Assembly: GCA_017744935.1 (NCBI GenBank)
Contig: JAGIAI010000010.1
Coordinates: 40,324-104,323 of the forward strand
Length of the DNA stretch: 64,000 bases
Reading direction: 5' to 3'
Source: Variovorax sp.
GTDB lineage: Bacteria; Pseudomonadota; Gammaproteobacteria; Burkholderiales; Burkholderiaceae_C
Positions 53,801 to 63,476 of this stretch are shown piece after piece. Made by a program: the position numbers and the translations under genes. Under the pieces are notes generated by a model. It was not told the DNA's origin and did no database searches. It saw only the letters and a program-made list of their open reading frames with translations. Positions within the stretch are counted from its first letter, which is position 1; the number at the start of each line of letters is the position of its first letter.

Positions 53801-53965
53801 ACTCGCGCCCGGCAATTGCGCATTGACGTTGATGACCGGCGTGTTGTAGCTCGGCAGCGCCGCGACGGGGATCTGGAAGTACGCAAAGATGCCGATGACC
53901 ACCACCGCGGCAGAGAGCAGCACCGTCATCGCGGGACGACGGATGCACAGCTCGGAGATGTTCAT
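50810..53965 (-). CDS. RND-family efflux permease (HAE1/AcrB-MdtB type)
   Basis: 1051 residues. N-terminal NISELCIRRPAMTVLLSAAVV, then twelve transmembrane segments in the 1+6+... pattern, two large periplasmic loops and the TM4 phrase VDDAIVVLENIMRYVE with acidic proton-relay residues. It forms a trimer in the inner membrane and pumps out lipophilic compounds using the proton gradient. Its ATG overlaps the adaptor's stop (ATGA). No outer-membrane factor gene follows. It may export the product of the converging NRPS-PKS operon, but the opposite orientation gives no direct support. Confidence 0.93.
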   Translation of the reverse strand: MNISELCIRRPAMTVLLSAAVVVIGIFAYFQIPVAALPSYNTPVINVNAQLPGASPETMASSVALPLEKQFSTIPGLQTISSVNTQGTTSVTLEFVSSRDIDAAAVDVQAALLRAQRQLPQELTQLPSYRKVNPADAPVLFIAMTSDSMTPSELNDYAENLVSPTLSTIDGVAQVVVYGQKRFAVRIKADADLLNARNITLDELANAVRLANANTPVGVLDGPRQTLTIQANEQMLKAADFAKVIVGQRNGAPVRLDEVATIEDSFESVKTGSAYNGKNSISLAVQRQPNANTVQVVDAVRALMPRFREELPQSVEISVLNDRSLSIREAVHDVQLTLLGTILLVVLVIFLFLHRLVATLIPALTIPISLIGAVALLYAFGYSLDNVSLLGITLAVGLVVDDAIVVLENIMRYVEKGMEPFAAALRGAREVGFTLISISISLVAVFIPIFFMPGVIGLLFHEFAVVVGLAVMVSAIVSLTLVPMLASRLLKHVPRKAGAMDHEEEHPEPGTAIGRAFERGYRWVHANYMRTLDWTLRHRPVMLVLAASTFALTAWMFITIPKGFFPEEDIGQIQVTTEAAEDISFPAMKALQDRVAEAIMADPNVDYVNSFIGVGGPTATQNAGRLFVVLKPRSERLRMPQVLESLRKRFREIPGVAVYMQPIQNLRLGGRQSKARFQYTLQSVSAGTMNVWSEKLMERMRADPIFRDVTSDSQNRGLQATLEIDRDKAGVLGVAVGDLRTALYNAYGDRQIGSIYGASNTYQVILSASDSDRQFEEDMSRLSVRNKAGQLVPLSAFSTVKRTVGPTSVNHQGQLQAVTVSFNLAPDVPLGDATSKIDRFKEELKMPPSIITSYGGDAAVFQSSQSSQAVLLVLAVLVIYVLLGVLYESYIHPLTILAGLPSAAVGALLSLKLFGFDLTLIATIGILLLIGIVKKNAIMMIDFALEAQRTEGMKPVEAIREACRLRFRPILMTTLAAMMGALPLALGLGAGAELRQPLGVAVVGGLIFSQVITLYITPAIYLALDRYSGSGPLQELPGEHVQPTHAAGAAS

Positions 53966-55209
53966 GACCGCTCCCGTTCCGCGACGATACTGGCGTTGGT
54001 CGGCGCGACTGTGGCGGCACTGCCGGGGCCGGGCGCCTGCTCATCGGTGCGCTGCGGCCCGCCGCTGGCTTCTACGCGGACCTTGCCGCCCGGGCGGACG
54101 TTCTGCTTGCCTTCGATGACGACGTGCTCGCCCGGCTGCACGCCGCGCACCACGGTCTGCGTGCCGAAGGTGTAGATCGACTCGATCTTGCGACGCGACG
54201 CCTTCTTTTCGGCATCGATCACATAGACCGATGCGCCCTCGGTCAGCATCATCACCGCGGAGGCCGGGACCACCGTCGCGTCGTCGATGGTGCGCACGGT
54301 GACGCGCGTCTCGACGAACTGGCCGGGCCAGAGGCTCTGGTCGGCGTTGTCGAACACGGCCTTGGCGCGGACCGTGCCGATGAGCGGATCGACCGTGTTG
54401 TCGACGAAATTGAGCTGGCCCTTGAGCGTCTCCTTGCGCCCGGGCACCACTGCTTCGACCGGGGTGTGCGAGCGGGCGGCCGCCAGCAGGTCCTGCAACT
54501 TGCCCTCAGGCACCGGGAAGCTCACCGCGATCGGGTCGAGTTGCGTGATCGTGACCAGCGACAGCGTGGGCTGCACCAGCGTGCCCGGATATATGTTCAC
54601 CGCACCGATGCGCCCGGCGATGGGCGCGCGCAGCGAGGCGTAGCCCAGCGCCACTTCGGCGGACTGCACTGCCGCCCGGTCGGCGGCCACGGCGGCCCGT
54701 TGCGCCTCGAGTTGCGAGAGGGTGGCATCGACCGCGCTCTTGGCAATGAAGTTCTGGGACACCAGTTCCTGGTTGCGACGGTATTGGCGTTCGAGGTCGG
54801 CGAGGACCGCTTCATCCCGTTGCTGCTGCGCCTTGGCCTTCGCGAGGTTGGCCTGGTCGGGCCGATCGTCGAGCGTGAAAAGCAATTGGCCTGCCTTGAC
54901 GAACTGACCTTCCTTGACGTGCACCTGCCGCACCGTATTCGTGACCTGCGGCCGCAGGTCGACGCTGTTGAGCGACACCACGCTGCCATTGACCTGCACC
55001 GTGACCGGCACGCTTTGCTTCTTTGCGACTGCCAGGGTCACGAGCGCCGGCGCGCCGGCGCCCCCGGCGCCGTTGGGGGCCTTGCCGGCGGGAGCCGTGG
55101 CCGAGGCCGATTCCGTGCCATGGCGCGATTTGGCGCCAGACCACCACCAACCACCTGCGGCGGCCACGATCAGCACCCCGGTCAGGGTGAGTACGAGATT
55201 TTTCTTCAT
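53962..55209 (-). CDS. RND periplasmic adaptor (membrane fusion protein)
   Basis: 415 residues. One N-terminal membrane segment (VLTLTGVLIVAAAGGWWW), a lipoyl/coiled-coil hairpin (KAKAQQQRDEAVLADLERQYRRNQELV... DATLSQLEAQRAAVAADRAAV) and beta-barrel/MP domains, as in MdtA/AcrA. It links the permease to an outer-membrane channel such as TolC. The stop overlaps the permease start, so the pair is one operon. The region from here to 55435 (226 bases) holds both divergent promoters. Confidence 0.92.
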   Translation of the reverse strand: MKKNLVLTLTGVLIVAAAGGWWWSGAKSRHGTESASATAPAGKAPNGAGGAGAPALVTLAVAKKQSVPVTVQVNGSVVSLNSVDLRPQVTNTVRQVHVKEGQFVKAGQLLFTLDDRPDQANLAKAKAQQQRDEAVLADLERQYRRNQELVSQNFIAKSAVDATLSQLEAQRAAVAADRAAVQSAEVALGYASLRAPIAGRIGAVNIYPGTLVQPTLSLVTITQLDPIAVSFPVPEGKLQDLLAAARSHTPVEAVVPGRKETLKGQLNFVDNTVDPLIGTVRAKAVFDNADQSLWPGQFVETRVTVRTIDDATVVPASAVMMLTEGASVYVIDAEKKASRRKIESIYTFGTQTVVRGVQPGEHVVIEGKQNVRPGGKVRVEASGGPQRTDEQAPGPGSAATVAPTNASIVAERERS

Positions 55210-55400
55210 GGGGCATCCATCATGGATCGAAGCGCTGTATGCCGGAATGGGAGTCGCACTAGGGGAAGGACATGTTGGAAATTTCCGGCGCCGCTATTGG
55301 ATCAGTGCACGGGGGCAAGACACCCGGGCTTCCGTAAAGATAAGTAAAGCGTGCGGGTACAAGCGCACGCCGAGCGCGACCGTCTGTGGGAGGCGACCGC

Positions 55401-55406
55401 TAAAAT
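55401..55406 (+). promoter_or_regulatory. -10-like TAAAAT before the small exported protein
   Basis: TAAAAT, four or five matches to the -10 consensus, about 20-30 bases upstream of the start codon. No clear -35 at 17-base spacing. Confidence 0.3.
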
Positions 55407-55435
55407 CGCCCATCCCCAGCCTCTGGATGAACCCC

Positions 55436-55930
55436 ATGAACCGCTGCAAGAAGCTCCTGAATTCCGTCGTGCTGGCCGCCCTGGGTGCCCTGGTCGTGCC
55501 TGCGGCGGCGCTCTTCTCCTCCCCCGCCACAGCGCAAACCGCGCAGATTCCCAACACCCAGAACGAAGCCGCCAACGGTGGCCGCAACTTCCCGGTCGGC
55601 ACGCTGCGCGGGTCGTTCATGGTGGTGAACTATCCCCAGATCCAGCTCGACGGCCGTACCGAACAGCTGTCGCCCGGCGCTCGCATCATGAGTGCGAACC
55701 GGATGCTGGTGATGCCCGCGTCCATCACCGGCCAGAGCCTGCTGGTCAACTACACGCGCGACGCGGCCGGGCTGGTGCGCGAAGTCTGGATCCTCACGCC
55801 CGAGGAAGCCTCCACCAAGCGCGCGACCGCCGACCGCCCTCTCTTCAATTTCTGGCCGTTCGTGGCCGAGAGCGGTCCGCGCGACGACGGCAAGACGCCG
55901 TTCGACCAACTGCCCCGCTACGGGCAGTAA
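55436..55930 (+). CDS. Exported hypothetical protein
   Basis: 164 residues, not assigned to a named family. Signal peptide [25 protein letters not shown] with cleavage likely after ATAQ. The mature part is polar with a beta-rich [26 protein letters not shown]; phrases such as [20 protein letters not shown] suggest a small periplasmic beta protein. Two in-frame ATGs are possible: 55427 and 55436. GGA at 55425-55427 gives the second a better Shine-Dalgarno distance. Repeat copy 2 begins directly at its stop. Confidence 0.75.
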   Translation: MNRCKKLLNSVVLAALGALVVPAAALFSSPATAQTAQIPNTQNEAANGGRNFPVGTLRGSFMVVNYPQIQLDGRTEQLSPGARIMSANRMLVMPASITGQSLLVNYTRDAAGLVREVWILTPEEASTKRATADRPLFNFWPFVAESGPRDDGKTPFDQLPRYGQ

Positions 55931-56030
55931 GAGCTCGCCCCCAGGCTTGCTCACTTCGTGTAGCCGCCAACCCCCTACCGGGGGCGACACCGGCGGCCTG
56001 GCGGAGCCAGTTCCGCGGTGTCCCGCGCCT
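55930..56030 (+). repeat. Intergenic repeat element, copy 2
   Basis: Starts at the stop codon with AGCTCGCCCCCAGGCTTGCT, then CACTTCGTGT, CCCCCTACCGGGGG, a CGGCGGCCTGGCGGAGCCAG hairpin region and TTCCGCGG. It matches copy 1 (18431-18530) over the whole stretch in the same order and orientation. Confidence 0.8.
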
Positions 56031-56073
56031 CGTCGGCACTCGCATTGACCCTTGCATCTCTCCGGAGAGCCCC

Positions 56074-57438
56074 ATGACCCGCAAAGTTTTCATCAAGACG
56101 TTTGGCTGCCAGATGAACGAGTACGACTCGGACAAGATGGCCGACGTGCTGCACGCCGCCCAAGGCTACGAGCCCACCACCAACGTTGAAGAGGCCGACC
56201 TCATTCTTTTCAATACCTGCTCGGTGCGCGAGAAGGCGCAGGAGAAGGTGTTCTCCGACCTCGGCCGCATCAAGCATCTGAAAGCCAAGGGCGTGAAGAT
56301 CGGCGTCGGCGGCTGTGTCGCGAGCCAGGAGGGCGACGCCATCATCGCCCGCGCGCCCTACGTCGATGTCGTGTTCGGCCCGCAGACGCTGCATCGTCTG
56401 CCTGAAATGCTGAGCCAGCGCGACCGCGAAGGGCGCCCGCAGGTGGACATCAGCTTCCCGGAGATCGAGAAGTTCGATCACCTGCCGCCGGCCCGCGTCG
56501 AAGGCGCGACCGCGTTCGTGTCGATCATGGAAGGCTGCTCCAAGTACTGCAGCTACTGCGTGGTGCCCTACACCCGCGGCGAGGAAGTGAACCGTCCGCT
56601 GGACGACGTGCTGGTCGAAGTCGCAGGGCTGGCCGATCAGGGCGTGCGCGAGGTCACGTTGCTCGGCCAGAACGTGAACGCTTACCGCGGGCGGATGGGC
56701 GACACCGCGGAGATCGCCGACTTCGCCACCCTGATCGAATACGTCGCGGAGATTCCGGGCATCGAACGCATCCGCTACACGACGAGCCACCCGAACGAAT
56801 TCACGCCGCGACTGATCGAGGCCTATGCGCGCGTGCCGCAGCTCGTCAGTCACCTGCATCTGCCCGTGCAGCACGGCAGCGATCGCATCCTGATGGCGAT
56901 GAAGCGCGGCTACACCGCCATGGAATACAAGAGCACGGTGCGCAAGCTGCGGGCCATCCGCCCGAACCTCGCGCTCAGCAGCGACTTCATCGTGGGCTTC
57001 CCGGGCGAGACCGACGAGGACTTCGCGAAGATGATGAAGCTCATCGACGACCTCGAATTCGACGCCAGCTTCAGCTTCATCTTCAGCCCGCGGCCCGGCA
57101 CGCCCGCCGCCGCGCTGCATGACGACACGCCGCATGCGGTCAAGCTCGCGCGGCTGCAGCAGCTCCAGGCAGTCATCGACGGCAACGTCAAACGCTTCGG
57201 CGAGGCCCGCGTCGGCACCGTGCAGCGCGTGCTGGTCGAAGGCGCGTCGCGCAAGAACGCACGCGAGCTGATGGGCCGCACCGAGTGCAACCGCGTCGTC
57301 AACTTCGAAGGCGACGCACGGCTGGTTGGCCAGATGATCGATCTGCACATCACGAAGTCGCTGGCCTACACCCTGCGCGGCGAAGTCGTGACCTCCGAGT
57401 CGACGCAGGTCGGCCGTCCGGCGGTGACTGCCGCCTGA
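56074..57438 (+). CDS. miaB: tRNA-2-methylthio-N6-dimethylallyladenosine synthase
   Basis: 454 residues. It adds the methylthio group to i6A37 of tRNA. N-terminal UPF0004 domain ([36 protein letters not shown] with three cluster Cys), radical SAM Cys triad in [15 protein letters not shown], and C-terminal TRAM domain ([19 protein letters not shown]). It shares one base with the next start. An SD-like GGAGAG lies about 8 bases before the ATG at 56074, after the repeat element. Confidence 0.96.
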   Translation: MTRKVFIKTFGCQMNEYDSDKMADVLHAAQGYEPTTNVEEADLILFNTCSVREKAQEKVFSDLGRIKHLKAKGVKIGVGGCVASQEGDAIIARAPYVDVVFGPQTLHRLPEMLSQRDREGRPQVDISFPEIEKFDHLPPARVEGATAFVSIMEGCSKYCSYCVVPYTRGEEVNRPLDDVLVEVAGLADQGVREVTLLGQNVNAYRGRMGDTAEIADFATLIEYVAEIPGIERIRYTTSHPNEFTPRLIEAYARVPQLVSHLHLPVQHGSDRILMAMKRGYTAMEYKSTVRKLRAIRPNLALSSDFIVGFPGETDEDFAKMMKLIDDLEFDASFSFIFSPRPGTPAAALHDDTPHAVKLARLQQLQAVIDGNVKRFGEARVGTVQRVLVEGASRKNARELMGRTECNRVVNFEGDARLVGQMIDLHITKSLAYTLRGEVVTSESTQVGRPAVTAA

Positions 57439-58865
57439 TGGCGAACCCGATGTCCGCGCGCGGCTCGTTCCAACAGCTGCTGCTTTTCGCTTTCCTTCTC
57501 ATCACCGCCCTGCTCGTGGCTGTCGCGCTGCGCGCGGTGTTCCAGTACGACCTGCTGATGACCGAAAGCCGCGACGCCGCGGCGCGTGCCCTCACGCTGT
57601 CGGGCGGCGCGCAGTCGCTGGCCGAGCGCACCGCTGCGATGGAGCGCGCCGGGCGGCAGTCGCTCGTGCTCAACGACGCGGTGCTGCGCCGGCGCTTCGA
57701 CGACGCCACGCGCGACGCCAAGCAGGTGCTCGACCGCCTCACCGCCAACGGCCTGGGCGCCGACGGCGCCCAGAAGTGGCGCGAGCAGATGGAGGTGATC
57801 CAGGGCCTGATGAGCGGCGCACCCGAAACGGCGTTGGCGCGCGAGAGCTCGATGGCGATGCAGTTCCGCGACCTCGACGCCCTCAACACCAACATCGCTC
57901 AACAGGCGCAGTTCCTCATCGAGACGCAGAACAAGGCATTGGCCGAGCGCATCGAGACCGCACGCATCCGGCTGATGCGCCTCGTGGTCGCGGCGAGCGC
58001 GCTGGCCGTATCGCTCGCGCTGGCTTTCGGCGTGTGGCTCGCGCGGCCTTTCAAGCGGCTGCAGCGCGCGATCGTCGGCCTGGGCGAGAACCGCCTCGAC
58101 GAACCGATCGACATCCACGGCCCGTCGGACGTACGCCGCGTTTCGCAGCAGCTCGAATGGCTGCGCCTGCGGCTCACAGAACTCGATGCCGACAAGGCAC
58201 GCTTCCTGCGGCATGTGTCGCATGAACTCAAGACACCGCTCGCGGCCCTGCGCGAAGGCGTCTCCCTGCTGGAAGACGGCGTGACCGGCGCGCTGAATCC
58301 CGCGCAACGCGAGGTCGCGCAGATCCTGCAGCAGAACACCATCTCGCTGCAGGGGCAGATCGAAGCCTTGCTGCGCTTCAACGCCGCGGCCTTCGAAGCA
58401 CGCGAATTGCGCCGCGAGCGCACCGCGCTGCTGCCGCTGATCGAGGAGCAGATCGAATCCCAGCGCCTGCAGTGGCAAGCTCAGGGCCTGACCGTCCGCG
58501 CCGAGGGCGAACCCATCTCGGTGACCGTCGACCGGACGAAGCTCGGCACGGCGATCGCCAACCTGCTGTCGAACGCGATCCGCTTTTCAGCACGCGGCGG
58601 CACCATCACCATGACCGTTTCGGGCAACGCCGACACAGCGGCGATCGAGATCGGCGACGCGGGTCCGGGCATCGCAGATGGCGACCGCGACCGCATCTTC
58701 GAACCCTTCTACCGCGGTGAGCGGCAGCCCCAGCATTCCGTGAAGGGCACAGGTATCGGTCTGTCGATCGTGCAGGAGTACATTGCAGCCCATGGTGGCC
58801 GCATCTCGCTGCTGCCAGATGGGCCGGGCGCGCGCTTCCGAATCGAACTGCCGCGTTCCGCCTGA
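57438..58865 (+). CDS. Sensor histidine kinase, QseE/GlrK-like
   Basis: 475 residues. TM1 about 12-35 (QLLLFAFLLITALLVAVAL), a periplasmic helical domain about 36-180, TM2 near 185-205, HAMP (RPFKRLQRAIVGLGENRLDE), then phospho-acceptor His262 (HVSHELKTPLAAL) and HATPase motifs NLLSNAIRFSA, GDAGPGIADGD and KGTGIGLSIV. Neighbours are a QseG-like lipoprotein and a sigma54-dependent regulator in the same order as E. coli glrK-yfhG-glrR (qseEGF). The kinase likely phosphorylates the regulator at 59550. ATG overlaps the miaB stop by one base. Confidence 0.9.
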   Translation: MANPMSARGSFQQLLLFAFLLITALLVAVALRAVFQYDLLMTESRDAAARALTLSGGAQSLAERTAAMERAGRQSLVLNDAVLRRRFDDATRDAKQVLDRLTANGLGADGAQKWREQMEVIQGLMSGAPETALARESSMAMQFRDLDALNTNIAQQAQFLIETQNKALAERIETARIRLMRLVVAASALAVSLALAFGVWLARPFKRLQRAIVGLGENRLDEPIDIHGPSDVRRVSQQLEWLRLRLTELDADKARFLRHVSHELKTPLAALREGVSLLEDGVTGALNPAQREVAQILQQNTISLQGQIEALLRFNAAAFEARELRRERTALLPLIEEQIESQRLQWQAQGLTVRAEGEPISVTVDRTKLGTAIANLLSNAIRFSARGGTITMTVSGNADTAAIEIGDAGPGIADGDRDRIFEPFYRGERQPQHSVKGTGIGLSIVQEYIAAHGGRISLLPDGPGARFRIELPRSA

Positions 58866-58896
58866 CGCCCGCCGCCTACGTTTCCCGATCCGACCC

Positions 58897-59549
58897 ATGT
58901 CTTCTTCGATCTTCAGCAGGTCCGCCATCGCCATGACGCTCGTCGCGCCGGTGCTGCTGGCCGGCTGCAGTGCACCGCCGCGCAAGCCTTCGCCGGAACC
59001 GGTCGTCGTTCCGGTGTTGCCTCCCGCGCCGCCGCCAATCACTCCCGTCGAGGCCGAGCCGATCGCCCCGGCCACGCAGCCGGGCGGCATCTTCTCGCAG
59101 CTCACGCAGGGTCCGGTCGGCGCCATGCTGGCCTACGCGGACAAGATCCGGCCGCTCGGTGCGCCCGAACTCGGAAACGAACTCAACCGCCTCGGCGAAG
59201 TCGCCGAAACGCCCACGACGCAGATGCAGACCGCGCTCGTGCTCGCACAGACCCGCAATCCTGCCGACCTCGCACGCGCGCAGAGCCTGCTGCAGAAGGT
59301 GGTCGCGAATCCGTCCGCGGAAGCCCAGCCATTGCAGCCGCTCGCACGCACGCTCGTCGCGCGAATCGCGGAACAACGGAAGGTCGAGGAGGATCGAGAC
59401 AAGCAGGCCCAGCAGCTGCGTGATGCGCAACGACGCATCGACCAACTCAACGACCGGATCGAAGCACTGCGAGCCATCGAACGAAGCTTCGCACGACCCA
59501 ACAACCCGCCGCCGGCCACGCCCGCGGCGACCCATCCGAAACCTGCACC

Positions 59550-59553
<4 letters not shown>
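58897..59553 (+). CDS. QseG-like (YfhG-like) lipoprotein
   Basis: 218 residues. Lipobox LLAGC near residues 20-24, then a Pro-rich spacer and a helical domain with repeats such as LQPLARTLVARIAEQRKVEED, and a coiled-coil QQLRDAQRRIDQLNDRIEAL. Position between the kinase and regulator genes, size and lipoprotein nature match QseG, which in enterobacteria helps the kinase sense envelope signals. Sequence similarity to E. coli QseG cannot be judged by eye. Its TGA overlaps the GTG start of the regulator (GTGA). Confidence 0.72.
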
Positions 59554-60986
<1,433 letters not shown>

Positions 60987-61044
60987 CCAGCGACAACCCT
61001 AAGTTGTTGATTTCATTGAAGTTCGACGGTCAGACTCAATGGCT

Positions 61045-61062
61045 TGTCGGGCTTTGACGACA
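61045..61062 (+). promoter_or_regulatory. GlrR-type upstream activating box, perfect
   Basis: TGTC-GGGCTTTGAC-GACA matches exactly the TGTC-N10-GACA recognition sequence of enterobacterial GlrR/QseF. Centre is about 104 bases upstream of the -24 element, a normal enhancer distance. Confidence 0.7.
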
Positions 61063-61156
61063 AATTCGGGGGTTTTGGAGGCTTGGAGGGCCCGGAACCC
61101 TCTTCGGGTACCGAAAAATCGGCCTAACCCGTTGATCTGAAAGAGAAATTCAGAGC

Positions 61157-61171
61157 TGGCACAGGGTTTGC
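61157..61171 (+). promoter_or_regulatory. Sigma54 promoter
   Basis: TGGCAC-AGGGT-TTGC matches the sigma54 consensus TGGCACG-N4-TTGC, with the obligatory GG and GC separated by 10 bases. Transcription would start near 61183. Confidence 0.8.
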
Positions 61172-61394
61172 CCCTGTAGAGGCATGACAGCTCATTCCAG
61201 CCCCTCTTTCGCACTGCGTCCGCAGCGCGACGGCCTGCGTCAAAAGCAGTTTTCCCTCTCGCGCCCTCGCGCAGCAGGGCATTCGCTGGCAGCTCTCGAG
61301 GCATCCAGCGGTATCGCGCCGGACTGCGTGTTCAAGCGTTTTCCGGCAATCGGCGACACCCCCTCCGTCCAGAAGCAACGGTGGTGAGTCGCGG
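61172..61394 (+). ncRNA. Candidate untranslated RNA or long leader of opgH
   Basis: About 210 bases between the sigma54 start site (near 61183) and the opgH ATG. It contains a perfect 6-bp hairpin CGCTGG...CCAGCG near 61286-61312 and a small CTGC...GCAG-TTTT hairpin. A 67-codon frame (61184-61387) starts at the predicted transcription start without a ribosome-binding site and is not convincing as a gene. It is either the opgH 5' leader or a small RNA; no strong intrinsic terminator is seen before opgH. Confidence 0.4.
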
Positions 61395-63401
61395 ATGAAG
61401 CCCAACGAATTCTCCCAACTGAAGGTTCTGTCGGACGCGGATTTCTCGCGTCGCGGCCTTCTTCGCGAAGAGCGTCACCCCAACTCGGTGACGGCGCCCC
61501 CGATCAACCGCGGCTCCATGACACCCCGTCCGTGGCGCGGCTTCTGGAACAGCATCGGCACCGCCCTGCTGGTCAAACTCGGCATCGGCAACGCCGCGAA
61601 GGCTGCCGCCGCGCAGAGCAAGGCGAACCGCACGCCCCAGCAACCGTGGCAGCGTGCCGCGGCCCAGCGTCGCGCCGCCTTCCTGGCGTTGGCCGTGATG
61701 AGCACCGCCATCGCCTCCGCACTGTTCGCCCGCGTGCAGCCCGACTACGACAACCTGTGGCTCGAATACAGCCAGATCGCGCTCTACGGCGTGCTCTCCG
61801 GCTGGGTCGTGACAGGCTTCGTGACGGCCCTGATGGGCTTCTATGTCTCGGTGCGTGGTGACAAGCATGCGCTCTCGGCGAAGCAGGTGGCCAACCACCC
61901 GATGAACCCGGAAGCGCGGACGGCGATCATCATGCCGATCTGCAACGAGGACGTGGCGACTGTGTTCGCCGGCTTGCGGGCGACCTGCGAATCGGTTGCC
62001 GCCACCGGCCACGCGAAGCAGTTCGACGTGTTCGTGCTCTCCGACAGCTACACGCCGGAGATCGCCGCCGCCGAGCGCGCCGCGTGGGAAGACCTGCGTG
62101 CCGCACTCGCAGACAGCCCGAACCAGCCGCAGGTCGAGGTTTACTATCGCCTGCGTACGCGCCGCACGCATCGCAAGGCCGGCAACGTGGCCGACTTCTG
62201 CCGCCGCTGGGGCAAGGACTACCGCTACATGGTCGTGCTCGACGCCGACAGCGTCATGAGCGGCGACTGCCTGACCTCGATGGTCAAGCTGATGGAAGCC
62301 AACCCGACCGCCGGCATCATCCAGACCGCGACGCAGGCCATCGGCCACGTCACGCTGCACGCCCGCGCCCAGCAGTTCGCCTCGCGCATGACCGGCCGCC
62401 TGTTCACGCTCGGCATGCAGTTCTGGCAGCTCGGCGAATCGCACTACTGGGGCCACAACGCGATCATCCGCGTCGAGCCCTTCATGGAACACTGCGCGCT
62501 GGCGCCCATCAAGGGCAAGGGCGGCATGTCGGGCGGCATCATGTCGCACGACTTCGTCGAGGCCGCGCTGATGCGCCGCGCCGGCTACCACGTGTGGCTG
62601 GTGGCCGACCTGGTGGGCAGCTACGAGCAACAGCCGCCGGACCTGCTGGCCGAACTGCAGCGCGACCGCCGCTGGTGCCAGGGCAACCTGCAGAACGCCC
62701 GCCTGATGGCCGAGCCCGGCCTGCACTCGGTGCACCGCGCGATGTTCGTGACGGGCACCATGGCCTACGTCTCGGCGCCGCTCTGGCTCGGCTTCCTGAC
62801 GCTCGGCACCGCGCTGTGGCTCACGGGTTCGAGCGTGGTCGAGCACTGGCTGCGCATGCCGATGGAACTCGTCGGCCTCTGGGTGTGGACGCTCTGCCTG
62901 CTGTTCCTGCCGCGCGTGCTGGGCGTGGTCGCCGTGGTGCTGCGCGGCGAACAGCGCCAGTTCGGCGGCATTGGCGGCCTGATCAAGAGCGCCGCGCTCG
63001 AAAGCGCCCTGGCGATCGTGCAGGCCCCGGTCCGCATGCTGGCGCACTCGCTCTTCGTGGTGGTCGCGCTGACGGGCATCAAGCTCGACTGGAAGTCGCC
63101 GCCGCGGGAAGCCGCCGCCGTGCCGTGGCGCATCGCGGTCCGCCAACTGGCGCCGATGACGCTGGTGATCGCGGTCCTCGCGGTCGGTGTCGCGCTGATC
63201 GACGCCAGCGCCCTGACCTGGCTGATGCCGGTGGGCCTGCCGCTGCTGCTGGCGATCCCGCTGACGGTGCTGACCAGCCAGATCGCGCTGGGCAACTCCC
63301 TGCGCGACCGCGGCTTCCTGCTGATTCCCGAGGAGTCGCGTTCGCCCGCGGTGCTGCGCCGCGCCTGGATGCATGCGGTGCGGCTGGCGCGCCCCGCCTG
63401 A
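61395..63401 (+). CDS. opgH: Osmoregulated periplasmic glucan glucosyltransferase
   Basis: 668 residues. It polymerises glucose from UDP-glucose into beta-glucan and moves it across the inner membrane. Motifs: PICNEDVATVFAGL, VVLDADSVMSG (DxD), HDFVEAALMRRAGY and QRDRRWCQGN (processive Q/R-x-x-R-W). Around eight transmembrane segments flank the GT-A domain. E. coli OpgH has 847 residues; betaproteobacterial forms are shorter. The start (61395) lacks a clear Shine-Dalgarno; the next ATG (61519) is possible. No opgG is adjacent. The bidirectional terminator follows the stop. Confidence 0.93.
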   Translation: MKPNEFSQLKVLSDADFSRRGLLREERHPNSVTAPPINRGSMTPRPWRGFWNSIGTALLVKLGIGNAAKAAAAQSKANRTPQQPWQRAAAQRRAAFLALAVMSTAIASALFARVQPDYDNLWLEYSQIALYGVLSGWVVTGFVTALMGFYVSVRGDKHALSAKQVANHPMNPEARTAIIMPICNEDVATVFAGLRATCESVAATGHAKQFDVFVLSDSYTPEIAAAERAAWEDLRAALADSPNQPQVEVYYRLRTRRTHRKAGNVADFCRRWGKDYRYMVVLDADSVMSGDCLTSMVKLMEANPTAGIIQTATQAIGHVTLHARAQQFASRMTGRLFTLGMQFWQLGESHYWGHNAIIRVEPFMEHCALAPIKGKGGMSGGIMSHDFVEAALMRRAGYHVWLVADLVGSYEQQPPDLLAELQRDRRWCQGNLQNARLMAEPGLHSVHRAMFVTGTMAYVSAPLWLGFLTLGTALWLTGSSVVEHWLRMPMELVGLWVWTLCLLFLPRVLGVVAVVLRGEQRQFGGIGGLIKSAALESALAIVQAPVRMLAHSLFVVVALTGIKLDWKSPPREAAAVPWRIAVRQLAPMTLVIAVLAVGVALIDASALTWLMPVGLPLLLAIPLTVLTSQIALGNSLRDRGFLLIPEESRSPAVLRRAWMHAVRLARPA

Positions 63402-63424
63402 GCGCCGCGCGCAGCAGCCCATGG

Positions 63425-63449
63425 AAAAGCCCGCTTCGGCGGGCTTTTT
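63425..63449. terminator. Bidirectional intrinsic terminator
   Basis: AAAAGCCCGC-TTCG-GCGGGCTTTTT: 6-bp GC stem with UUCG loop, flanked by A- and T-runs, so it works on both strands between the convergent opgH and ffh. Confidence 0.92.
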
Positions 63450-63476
63450 CGTGGGTGCGAGAGGCTGGCGCGAGCG

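Noticed and set aside
61184..61387. 67-codon ORF between the sigma54 promoter and opgH
   Set aside because: It begins at the predicted transcription start, has no ribosome-binding site and shows no domain or clear coding bias. An untranslated RNA or leader explains the region better.
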